From Ontholestes murinus (taxonomy: Eukaryota; Arthropoda; Insecta; Coleoptera; Staphylinidae): a stretch of DNA of 64,000 bases. Shown here one piece after another: positions 22,348 to 32,894 of the stretch (position 1 is the stretch's first letter; each line of letters starts with the position of its first letter). Location: contig OZ018389.1 in NCBI GenBank assembly GCA_963969525.1, positions 53,822,642 to 53,886,641 of the forward strand. Direction: 5' to 3'. Below the pieces are notes generated by a model that was not told the origin of the DNA, made no database searches, and saw only the letters and a program-made list of their open reading frames with translations. Made by a program: the position numbers and the translations under genes.

Positions 22348-23790
22348 CGCCTGTCTAAATACTTCCTCTCTATATTGGTTCTCGCGCATTCAATAATCGT
22401 GAATATTTCAGCCTGAAAGACTGATGCCAGGCTACCCAGTGAGAGGGCGAAACATGTCTTCATATTCTCTTTGTAGATTCCTGATCCGGTACCTGTGTGT
22501 GATTTGTAACCATACGTGTACAAGATCATGCTTTGTTTGTTGATATCCTCCCTAAGGCTATTCTATTCATTGCGGCATGGAATAGTGACCTTTAAGAGTG
22601 CATTTTAAAGTTGTCTGACTATCATACGGTCCGAACTCATTTGCAGGAGAGGTCCCCCTATGTCTATCAAGAGTCTTCTGTGTGGGGTGTCTAACTTTTA
22701 CTTTGACCGTTGCTAGCTGCAGTCTATAAAGTGCCAGTCTTGCCTTTTCTAGTATTAGAATATGAAGTGGTGTGAGGTCCTGTTATGCTGATGCACGCAA
22801 GTCTTTGGACCTTGCTGAGGATTTGTATCGTTGTGTGTTGCGTAGCTTTGGTCCACCACACCAAAGCAGCAGACATAATTGCGGGCCTCACATTTCTGGT
22901 GTACAGCCAGTATACCATCCCTGGTCTGAGTATCCATTGTCTGTAGTACATACGTCTAATTGCCGCAAAGGTAATTTCCGATTGACGATTAATTTTTGAA
23001 ATTTGCGAGGTTCAGGTAAATTTGGAGTCAAAGATTAATCCTAAATACTTCACCACAAAGACAATTCGAGGTTCTCACCATTTAGAAGGAGGGGTCCTAG
23101 GCAATGTGAAAAGTACAATGGTGGTTTTAGTGAGTGGGACTATAAATCCTTCTCTAGCACACCATTTGTTCACCACGTTCAGTGCTCGTTGCATGACCTC
23201 TCTGATCATGTTGTTGACTTTTTCCTCAACGAGAATGACTACGTCATCTGCGTATCCCAGGAAAAATTACCCTTTGTTGTTGGGTTTCACTAACATCCAT
23301 CCATGACTAGGTTCCACAGCCAGGGTGAGAGAACTCCTCCCTGCGAACAACCGCCGACCTTCCTGGATGCTAGTATCTCATCAGCAATTATGTAGTATGG
23401 TATCCTTTGTCTTAACTTGCAGTCAATCCATCTGCAGCTAGTTTCCTCCAACCCCCGCTTCCTCAAGGCAACAGTTACGGAGTTAAAGGATGTGTTCAAA
23501 TGCGCCTACTATATCTAAAAAGGCAGCAAGTAGAATTTCTTTGTTTTCCAGAGCAAAGCAGTTTCTGCACTCCTTGTTAGTCGGTTGAGAGCTGTCTCTG
23601 TAGATCGACCTGGAAGGTAGGCATATTGATTTTGGAATAGTGGGAAAGTCACCAGTATCCTCTCTCTAATATAACTGTCCATAATCTTTTCAATTGTCTT
23701 CAGTACAACAGACATGAGGCTAATGGGCCTGTATGACTTTGCACGAGAATATATAAATGAGGCTGTTTCTTGTTGAAACTCCATGGTATC
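22348..23790 (-). mobile_element. RNase H-bearing non-LTR element, RT to mid RNase H
   Basis: Minus strand: AKSYRPISLMSVVLKTIE near 23740, YAYLPGRSTETAL near 23620, a GAFEHI box near 23500 (catalytic-site A region), GGCSQGGVLSPWLWNLVMD near 23350, and catalytic GYADDVVIL near 23260. Then thumb VKYLGLIFDSKFT near 23040, MVYWLYTRNVRPAIMSAALVWW near 22880 in part, and RNase H beginning with GYKSHTGTGSGIY near 22500 and VFQAEIFTIIECAR near 22400. It breaks at NIERKYLDR, the insertion point of the Transib-like element, and resumes at 20429. No endonuclease. Multiple frameshifts; inactive. Confidence 0.85.
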
Positions 23791-24244
23791 ACTTAGTAAA
23801 ACACTGATAGCCTGTAAGATTTCTAAAAATGTAAAAAAGTGAAGTACCTTGATGTAAGTTGAGAGTATATCTCTAGTAGCTAGTGTCTTCTTGTAGTCGA
23901 GTAACGATGTTCACTCAGCATACTGGACAGCTTTTGACTTACTGTTAACCTGAATCGAAAAATTCAATATATTGATATTGGAATAGCTTTTGCGAAAAGA
24001 GCATATTCATTTAATTTAAATTAAATTAGTAAGTGTTACAGGTATATAGTTATGCAAATCATTATAATGGGCTTAACCAATGTCTTTTTTAATAATAATA
24101 TAATCTTAATTCTAACCTTCGCATGTTAACCCAAAAATGGTAAAACTTCATAATACATTGAAATAAAACAATTCAGTTATTGTATAGTGAAACATGTTGC
24201 AGTGGTCAACATTAAAAGTTTCAGGTTTCTAGATTCAATAAAGA
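23791..24244. other. Noncoding DNA
   Basis: AT-rich; no feature recognised. The right half borders the 3-prime tail of the next minus-strand element. Confidence 0.45.
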
Positions 24245-24940
24245 GGGGGAGAGAGAGATAAATATCTTTATTTATTTATAGTTCACAGTGAGTGTTATAA
24301 TACATAGCGTACTATTTCGGCTATCGACCTGCAGGCATTCTGCCTGGCTTTGTGAGTTTGGTGGTTAAATATCCGTTATTTTATGTTGATGACATAAATC
24401 AAGGGATCCTTAAGTCTAGGAATTTGTGAAGGTTTATGCGATAAACATAGGTATTTCACTATGTCTTGGATATCAGGGTTGATGGCAAACTTTATAGCAA
24501 AGTTTACAAGGCGTTCTTCAATCGGGATTACTTGGGTTTTTTGTTAATGTAGTGGAATGAAGGAATTATGTAAGGGATTATTTGGGTGACTTAGTTTAGT
24601 TAAAATATGGAGGGCAGATAGTTCACTTATCTACACGTTTCTTAGAACGGGAGTACGAGGGTTTAGGAAAAGAATTTCAGCATAGTTCAGCAGAGATGAA
24701 CATATCATTTTGTAAATTTTTGCTTTATTGGGATTATTAGATATTCTCCACTTGACAAACGAGTTTTGGAGTGTGTCGATCAGCCTTTGCAGTGCAGTAA
24801 GCGCTTTTGGAAGTGTGTTACCATGGGCTATAAGGGCTGAATCGTCAGCAGATAGTAAACAATTGGGATTTGAATTTTATATGTCATGGGCAAAGATGTT
24901 ATATGAATATACGGGAAAGGGAATTATCTATTCTGACATT
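24245..24940 (-). mobile_element. Jockey-like non-LTR RT C-terminus with 3-prime tail
   Basis: Minus strand: YNIFAHDI near 24910, the catalytic region as SADDSALIAHG near 24850 (YADD changed to SADD), LIDTLQNSFVKWRISNNPNKAKI near 24780 in part, then a C-terminal segment with LHILTKLSHPNNPLHNS near 24590 and a degenerate end. A minus-strand AATAAATAAAGATATTT tail lies at 24255-24285, next to a GGGGGAGAGAGAGA tract. It is 5-prime truncated, as is usual. The C-terminal segment resembles the fragment at 36001-36375. Confidence 0.7.
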
Positions 24941-26685
24941 GGGAGATATTAGAGATACTTATTTATTATTTGATTTATTATTTAAAAGAATATATCTACT
25001 AGAAGTAGGAATTGTAGTGGAATATATATGGAGTTACATTTAAACAGCAAACCTCTCTGCAATAGAAAATTAATTAAAAAGTAGGCACACACTTACTTAC
25101 TTAAATAGAGATGTAAAGAGAATATCACAAGAAAGTATTCCAATGCTTTTTAGTGTATGGTAGGAAATTATGTACCAAATCTACCTATTTTCATTAGCTA
25201 TATAATTATAAATAAATTTAAGTCAACGATAAAAAGTAGTTTTGAGAAAATAACTAAATAATTTTTAATAACTCTACGAATAAGTACATTTTAAGACCTA
25301 GGTTATTTCATAATATTATATCTTTTGAAACAAATTATTCAACACGTATTTGTTAATAATACTTTTTCAATTAGCCTTAATTTCATCTTGTTTTAACAAA
25401 ATATGCTCAAATTAACAATTAGTTTCAGCGCAATCCTTTATGTACATTACGATATAGGTTATTATACCGCAGCATTCTTAATTTAATACAATTACACGTA
25501 TTACCCACCTCACCTACTTTGATACCTATCAAGTTAATGTACAATGAAATGAAGTGATTATTTCTGTTCAAAGCCTTTCATATACCTTAATTACTGTTAC
25601 AAAACACCGACCCATCCCATCATGACCTACAACACACTAATCAATACAATTAGCGCTGAAACCGAAAACAAACACCAATAAAGGAAGTAACGAGCTGCAA
25701 CATCTCGCTTGCGCCTATCAAATTATAGTACTTAATTATTACGTTAGTTTTCCAACAATGGACTGTTTAATGATTTCGGCAAAACAATGGGACATTAATT
25801 ATGAATTTGTTAATGAATATCTTAATTAATCCAGATGGTTTATGGTTAGGTGTGTGTATGATAATTTAAATGGGTGAATGGATTCGTATTATACTGTATA
25901 AATGACATACATACCGTGTTTGTGATGAAACTGAAACGTGCTTTGCATCAGAATATCTAATATCGTTTCTTCGAAATTTGCAATAATTTATAATTGGAAT
26001 GGAAGGAAGTTGTCTTTTATTAAATGAAATGATAATTATTGTTAAATTTAATTTAATTTTATATCTAAAATTTGAAGTTATAATTTCTACCAGAAATGGT
26101 TTGTACAAATCAGTGGTATGCTCTTATCATTCATTTAATTTAATTTCGCGAGAATACAATTCAGTTAATCGCTTGTCTAAAAGTATTGTCTTGGATTTTA
26201 TCTGAACGACTACGCCAATTATATTCTTATTAAAGTTAGGCTACTTTTTGAAAACAACTTTTATTTCTTTTTACAATTACGTAACTTTACATTTAACAAT
26301 TTTGAAAGTAAATGGGTCAAATCTTAACATAAGAAATTAATTTTGTAATTGACTTTTATTAGCAATCAGAGCTCATCGCAATCATGTTTTAAATATTAGA
26401 TCTATTAGAAAAATAATTCTGAAGGATTAATGAAAAAATGCATTTTTAATCTTCAAGTATTGTAATCGGTAAAATTAAAGATCTTGAACGATGTGTCTCT
26501 GAGCTAACATGTGTTCAGAAACCAATACAATACTTGTAGTAAATTACTTATAAACGACCAACTCTAAGGTTGAGTACGTATAACTTTTCAAAGGCTTTTG
26601 ATATATTGGACATATACTCCTAAAGTTGAATCTCTTAGATTAGATAGTTTTCTTTTTTCGGAGGTCAAAGAAAATCAAAAGAGTG
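24941..26685. other. AT-rich noncoding DNA
   Basis: No family-like translation. Includes short homeodomain-type TAATTA runs as expected from composition. Any 5-prime LTR of the copia remnant downstream would lie here, but I could not find one. Confidence 0.45.
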
Positions 26686-29285
26686 TTGGATGATGAATAA
26701 AAGTGAATCGAATATCAAAGAAATAACTGTTGCCAGCAATAAAAAACTAGTGGTTAAGTACTCGTGAATATTACAACAGTTATTGACAAAGAGTTAATCA
26801 ACATTACTTTAAAGGACATTCTATGTGTGTCCAAACTCACAACCAACTTATTGTCTGTGGGACAGTTAGTTAAAAATGGAATGGAAATTTTTTATGAAAA
26901 TGGTTGTCGAATTTTGAATAGTGCAAATAAAGTAGTGACAACGGCTGTTTAAAAAAAACATGTTCAAATTAAATCCAAACAAATCAAAGGAACATTTCAT
27001 GGCAGCTGCAGTAGCCTCAAAAACGTGGCATAGGGATTCGGTCACACAAATTACAAAGACCTCTTACTTACAAAAAATGTGGTTTGTAGCAGGGATTATC
27101 AAGGTAACTTTACTAATATGCAAAATTTTAGAGTGTGTATGGAAAGAAAATAATGCAGACTAATTTTTAATCATATATCGTCATGTGCCACACAGTTATT
27201 AGAAGTCATTCATGCTAATCTGTGTGGGCCAATGGAGATTAACTAGCTAGGTGGTTCAAGTTATTATTTAGTACTGGAGGATAATTTTAGTAGTATGCTA
27301 TTTGTTCACTTTCTTAAACATAAGAATCAAACACTTAGTTATTTTAAGGCATTTAAAATAATGGCTGAAAACCAAACAAATGTTAATATCAAAGGTCTTA
27401 AAACTGATAATGGAGGCGAATTTTGCAGTTTATCATTTGAAAAGTGTTTAATTGATGAACACCTATACACCTCAGCAGAATGGTATGTGTGAAAAAATGA
27501 ATCGGACACTAGTAGAAAAAGCTCGTTGCTTGTTTTTTTTATGCAAGACTCGATAAAACCTTCTGGGGTAAAGCTGTAAATGCCTCAGAAGTTGGTCGAT
27601 TGTGTCAGGTCTAAAAAAAAACACCAATTATGGTGGCAAAACAACCTTATGTAAGTAATATTAAAAATTAAATTAAATTAAACCGAGGTTATGATGTTAA
27701 TACCGACTGAAAAAAAAGCGGAAATTTGACAAAAAAATCAAAGAGAATGATATTAATCTGTTTTTGTGAAAATATAAAGGGTTTCATGTTATTTGATACA
27801 AAGTCAATTGTCACAAGCCGTTATATTATAGCAAATTAAAGGACATCGGAAAAGCACACCTTCTAATTTATCCTTGGAAAATGACAGTTGTGAAGAAATA
27901 TCACCTTCAGTGGGGGACACGAATGAAAACAGCAGCATCATGGAGGAAAATGAAGTGTTTTCAGGCAGCTCCAGTAAATATGATCCACAAGAAGACTTGG
28001 ATGACATGGACAGTTCAGCTCTACAGGAAGGATTAAATGGAATTACTGGCGAAACTGAAGCAACAAGATCATCCAGCAGACAAAAAAATACAAACAAATT
28101 TTGATGTCTATGTAACATATTCCACCTAAAAAGATATCAGCTAGGAAGATGTTCCATTGAGCATATCTGATGCTTTATCAAGGCCGGACAGTGACAAATG
28201 TAAACAAGCAATTGAAGACAATGATGCCTGGAACGTGAAAAGTGGAAATGGGTATTCAAGAAAAAGTTTGATTGTGAAAATAATGTGCGATACAATGCTC
28301 GGTTAGTGGCCAAAGGTTATACACAAAAGCCAGGAGTGGATTACGAAGAAACCTTTTCACCTGTAGTAAGACCCTCACCGTTCAGGTTTATATTAGCACT
28401 GGCAGTGCATCTAGATTTGAAAACAAACCACCTTGATGTAACAACAGAATTTCTTAATGGTTCATTAACTGAGACAGTTTACATGTCGTGCCCAGATAGG
28501 TTGAATTAGAAAAAATCACGTTATAAAGTTAGAGAAATCTATTTGAGGTTTAAAGCAGGCTTCAAGAGTTTGGAATGAAAAAAATTAAGAATATTTTAAC
28601 TTAATTAGGTTATAAAACATCAAAATATAAACCATATCTTTATTTGAAATATAATACCATTGTACCTAATACCAAAACAAGTTTTTTAAAAAGGGGACTG
28701 TTATCATGTTTTAATATGACAGAATGTAAAACCGTAACGACACCTATTAAAAATAACTTGAAATTGATCAATTGATCAATTGATCAATTGATCTTCCATA
28801 TCAACAATTAATAAGTAGATTGATGTACTTAGCTATGCTTACGAGACCAGAAATTTCTTATTGTGTTAGTTATTTAAGTCATTTTAATAATCGTTTTGAT
28901 GAGTCACATTGGAAATGTGCGAAAATAATTCTAGGTTATTTAAAATGTACCAAGAACTATGATCTAACGTTTATAAAGACAGAAAATTTGAAGGTTTTGT
29001 AGATGCAGATTGGGCTGCAGATATAAATGATCGAAATTTTTTTATATGTGTCTGTTTTAAACTTTCAAATGTCTTTGTATCGCGAGTATGTAAGAAGCAA
29101 CAATTATCAGCTCTCTCCAGTACTGTAAAAAAAATCAATAAAAAATATAAAAAAAATATGTAGCGACGTCAGAGGCTTCTAGTGAAGCTCTTTATCTGTA
29201 CAATGTGTTCGATGAATTTGAAAGAAATGCTAAATGTATAACGATCTTTAATGATAACCAAAGTGCTCAAAAATTGCACTCGTAT
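26686..29285 (+). mobile_element. Ty1/copia retrotransposon remnant (integrase, RT, RNase H)
   Basis: Plus strand. Pre-integrase region near 26700-26950 (KDILCVSKLTTNLLSVGQLV), zinc segment start KTWHR near 27025, integrase HANLCGPM near 27215 (the catalytic D of the usual HADxxGPM is N), LKTDNGGEFCS near 27400, and NGMCEKMNRTLVEKAR near 27495 in a shifted frame. Then a linker (27874-28104), RT with RLVAKGYTQKPGVDYEETFS near 28300 and LDVTTEFLNGSL near 28440, LMYLAMLTRPEISY near 28820 and RNase H starting FVDADWAAD near 29000. About ten disruptions; the catalytic palm (YVDD) region is lost between 28510 and 28820. No LTRs seen. Confidence 0.85.
28764..28793. repeat. Palindromic microsatellite (TTGATCAA)n
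   Basis: Three and three-quarter copies of the self-complementary octamer TTGATCAA, inside the copia remnant. Confidence 0.9.
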
Positions 29286-29365
29286 GTCACCATATAGTCG
29301 CCACAATACGTTTAACCGTTGCGCTCGTATGTCGCCATATAGGCGCCACAACACAATACCTTAAA
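29268..29365. repeat. piggyBac-type end: TTAA and repeated subterminal motif
   Basis: TTAA at 29312-29315 is followed by CCGTTGCGCTCGTATG, which matches the inverse of the right end at 32584-32597 (ACGAGTGCAAAGGG, then TTAA). A second copy of the motif (TTGCACTCGTATGTCACCAT) starts near 29273, and a weaker one lies near 29403. The 45-bp block with CTCGTATGTCRCCATATAG is therefore duplicated. piggyBac elements insert at TTAA and carry CCC-starting ends. Confidence 0.6.
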
Positions 29366-30352
29366 CCGTTACGTTATATAAACGCCTTCCTATTTTTTAC
29401 ATTTGCCCTCGTATGCTACCATTAATGAGATGTTTATATAAAATATAATAAATAAATAAACGATAAAATATATTTTTTGCTGATCTGTAAGAGGTGTTTA
29501 AATTCACTCGTGTTTATATTATACACACTTTACTCTTTTCGTTACAAATATTCCTCTGTTTTCTTATAAGCACCAACAGATAAAGTCCTGCGTGTAATTA
29601 ACTATACTTTGAAAAAACATTGTCTAATAGAAATGCAGAAAAGACGATTACAAGGTGAAATTATAAATGAATTGGACAGTAGTGACGATGAATTTTATAT
29701 GGACTTGTATGATAGCAAAAACTTAGGTAGCGGTAGAAATAATGACAGAGACAGTGATGAAGGAAGTGAAATCGTAGTAAGCAAAAGAAGGGGAACAATA
29801 CCTATAGCAGCAAGTTCTAGCAGCAGCAGCGAAGAAGATATAACTGAAAGTAGAGATAATTTCGGACCATGGGAGGACGTCACCACGCAGGATACCGTAC
29901 TAGACAGGATTGATTTCACTTCCGGTGATAAAACTGAAGGGCCGCCCAAGTTCCTGGTAACTGTACAAAACCGATAGATTTTATAAAACTTTTCTTTACC
30001 GACGAACTTATTGAAAAAATAGTAAACGAGACAAATATTTATGCTCGAAATAAAATTTCACGTAAAAGATTGTCAAAACGCTCTACATGGCACTCTTGGG
30101 TTGATGTTGCTGTAGAAAATTTACGGCCTTTCTTGGGATTGTCCTGAATATGGGCACAATAATTGTTTCGACTACAAGAATATTGGTCACAAAATTTCAA
30201 CGCCAAAACTCCTTTCTTTGGCAGTATAATTAGAAGAGAACGGTTCTTACAAATATTTTGGATGCTTCACTTAAACGAAAATGATCCAAACGACCAAACT
30301 CTTAGAGCTCGCACAAAAGAAGTTAGCCATTTTTTAGATTACTTGGATGAAC
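29366..30352 (+). mobile_element. piggyBac transposase remnant, copy 1 (N-terminal half)
   Basis: Frame 29609-29977 is the acidic N-terminal region (SSDDEF, runs of serine and glutamate). Then in shifted frames IKLFFTDELIEKI near 29985, YARNKISRKRLSKRSTW near 30040, a WVDVAVE segment, and YWSQNFNAKTPFFGSI near 30170 with RFLQIFWMLHLNE near 30245. This is the conserved start of the DDE_Tnp_1_7 domain; the catalytic aspartates further on are missing. The copy breaks at about 30352 and joins a duplicated piece of the N-terminal region. Confidence 0.8.
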
Positions 30353-30440
30353 GGACAGGATAGATTTTACTTCTGGTAATGAAGCTGAAGGACTACAGAT
30401 TCCTGACAACTCTGGATCTCGATCTAGATTTGTACGATGG
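30353..30440 (+). mobile_element. Duplicated piggyBac N-terminal segment
   Basis: Reads DRIDFTSGNEAEG, nearly the same as DRIDFTSGDKTEG at about 29905-29945. A second family member or an internal duplication is fused to the end of copy 1, and then abuts a non-LTR fragment. Confidence 0.6.
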
Positions 30441-31015
30441 GAGGACAGAAAGGTCCACAGCACGTAGGCCCGATTGGGCCCTTTGTACGTCCTCCCATCT
30501 GAGATCACATTCCTTGCTGTGTTCGAGCCAACCCAAGGTATTGGCAAACGCCAGGATCGCAGCAATAGGGACTCTTAGAATGACTGAACTGTAGACATCC
30601 CTTTCCCATTGTGGATTCACGTAAGTGGGATAGAACCGGGCAGTCGAGAATGCTTGGCGGTTTCTCTTTCTCTTCGCACCCTCTGTAGATTGAACTAGAG
30701 TATAGTCTCAATATATTCAAGTGCGATCTTAGATTGCAGTGTCCTGTTAGGAGCCCTACAACCTTCGGTAGGTTTTCTCTGGATAGTTACATTTCTCACG
30801 GCTCCTGTCGCGCTCAGAAAAGCGCTGCGTTAGACGTGATCTAGAAGCCTTACGGTCGTTCTTGGCCACAATATTACTGATGCATATGCCAACATTTCGT
30901 TTGCATTGCCAGGGTGCTATGCATACCTTCTTGGATCTCTTCGTCTGATGGGCATTTCAGCCCAGTTTTTTATCTATAAGAATGCTCAAATATTTGACTT
31001 TTTTTTTTGATAGCT
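30441..31015 (-). mobile_element. R1/I-like non-LTR fragment: RT thumb joined to C-terminus
   Basis: Minus strand: 30990-30800 gives thumb-like segments (KLG, LAMQTKCWHMHQ, LDHV, SATGAVRNV). The C-terminal part follows directly: LLTGHCNLRSHLNILRLYSSSI near 30770-30690 in part, CEEKEKPPSILDCPVLSHLR, and ILAFANTLGWLEH near 30530. The RNase H that should separate these parts is missing, so there is an internal deletion. The sequence around 30855-31005 is homologous to the element at 49565-50325 and 55261-56030. Confidence 0.7.
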
Positions 31016-31289
31016 TGAAATCTTAATCTTAATCCTTAACTCCACAACTGTACAAAAGGATTAAGACTTAACATTTTAGAAGCATTAGAGATTAAACGAG
31101 CGACAAAATTCGGGAAAAATATAATTAACAATCACCTGGAAATCTCGGCAGGTACCAATCTCATAATCCCTGGATCCCTTTTAGAAGTAACCGACTAATC
31201 ATAATCCTCTTATCTTAAACGACGCGCTTATTGCAAACCCACGTATATATATACCAGTGAACACTTCTGTACTCCTTAGATTAATTTTT
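31016..31289. other. Noncoding DNA
   Basis: Nothing recognised beyond low-complexity sequence and a T-run at 30999-31006. Confidence 0.4.
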
Positions 31290-31425
31290 ATACTCCTTTG
31301 AGAATGGCGAGCAATCGCCGAAACACGTGTCAGGAAACTGAAAGTAAATATATGAAACAAAACAAGTGTATTATTCCTAATTTCAGTGAGCTATATGTTT
31401 CATCAAGAGTGTAGCAAAGAAAGTA
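31290..31425 (+). repeat. PLE-like tail
   Basis: TTGAGAAT (31298-31305), a GGCGA/TCGCC hairpin (31306-31319), then GAAACACGTGTCAGG. Further on come AACAAGTGTATTATT and GTTTCATCAAGAGTG. The same order and nearly the same sequence occur at 6026-6160, so this is a second copy of that tail without a coding body. Confidence 0.7.
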
Positions 31426-31479
31426 TCAATCAGATTCACTCCCTCCTGTGGACAACTTTTTGCGACCCTACATACAAGC

Positions 31480-32601
31480 CTCGTGTCACCTATTGTAATA
31501 TTTCTCCATTGCACCATATTCACTGGCTCCCTGACTTTATTAAACTTTTTTGCGGATGAATTGATGGAAAAATTTGTAAAAGAGATGAATAATTATGCTC
31601 GAAATAAAATTAAACAAAAAAGCTTATCGAAACGATCCACGTGGAATACATGGGTGTATCTTACAGTGGCAGAATTTGAGGCCTTTTTAGTAGTAATCCA
31701 TATTTAGATAATATATACTAACAATAACGGTTAGCCATTTGCAGGAATATTGGTCCCAAAACTTCAATGCCAAAATTCCTTTCTTTAGTGCCATATTTAG
31801 AGAGACTGATTCATGCAAATCTTTTGAATGCTTCATTTGCATGAAATAGATTCAATATTCCATTTTGTCATAATACCAAAGCTTGACATCAGAAAATTTA
31901 GTAAGTCCTGACCTTCCTATAAGATCACGAGTTGTGCTGCATTTGTACCAAAATTTAATGGAAGGCAATCCTGGCAGTAAAGGATACCATATATTTACTG
32001 ACATGTATTATATAAGCCTACTATTTACATGAGAATTTCTGAAAATAAACGTGTACTTAACCAGAACTATACAAATATTAACCTGAAATTCGTACAAAAC
32101 TCTATAAAAGACCGCAGTTTTCCGAGGATAATACATTTGCCTGTAAATCGGGAAACTTACTATACTTATACTATTGGTATTGTTACAGTTACCTACTTCT
32201 TACAGTTATAGAAAACAGATATTCTTTAGCCAACCTGTGATGATTTAAGCAAAACATTTCTGTTCAAAGTATTTCTAAGTTGATTTGCTATGGTGGAGGT
32301 GCCAGTGTTACATTCCGCCCCAAAATATTGTTTATATAGTTATATTTACTAGATTTTTAATGTGGTGTAGTGTAGTATAATAGTTAAGTATTCTTAGTAG
32401 AGTCAATAAATAATTTTGACACGTTAAAAAATAAAATATTATGTGACCACATCCCCATCCTAGATCAAGGGGTGAATTCAGGGGTTATATTTAAAAAAAT
32501 TTTATTTAAGGATGGTGAACCTTCTAGTTAAATTTGAGGAAACAAAAATTCCGAGTTATTGGCTAACTGTTTAAAGATTAATTACGAGTGCAAAGGGTTA
32601 A
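31480..32601 (+). mobile_element. piggyBac transposase remnant, copy 2, with right end
   Basis: Frame 31483-31707 gives LNFFADELMEKFVKEMNNYARNK-type sequence and SKRSTWNTWV. Next come EYWSQNFNAKIPFF near 31745, a gap, and VVLHLYQNLMEGNPGSKGYHIF with TDMYY near 31935-32010, which holds a conserved D of the DDE core. Then EFLK and VYLTRTI near 32040-32070. It overlaps the region present in copy 1, so it is a separate copy. The right end is ACGAGTGCAAAGGG at 32584-32597 followed by TTAA (32598-32601). Internal deletions and stops make it inactive. Confidence 0.75.
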
Positions 32602-32750
32602 TCATAATATCTTCAAACCAACATAACCATATTTGTACTAAGTTAGGCATTACAAATGTTAAGGTTTAGTAATGTGTTTATTTTTTTTATCTAGTGGAGG
32701 TACGACGAGAGACTCTTGAATGTTGGAGGCGTTTTCTTTGTGGTTCATTT

Positions 32751-32894
32751 TCGATTTTTAAATAAAGAAAACACTTTTTTATACCACTTATATTTTTTAT
32801 TTCTCGTAACCTTGTAATTGAAACTAGTCACGGGAAATAAAAAAATATAAGTAGTATAAAAATGTTAAGTGTTTTTTTTTATTTAAAAATACGA
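32751..32894. repeat. AT-rich inverted repeat (MITE-like)
   Basis: Arms 32751-32808 and 32830-32894 are about 85 percent complementary around a loop of roughly 20 bp. Outside the arms, similar blocks occur as a direct repeat: TACGACGAGAG at 32701 and TACGACGAGCT at 32890. The element type is uncertain. Confidence 0.65.
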
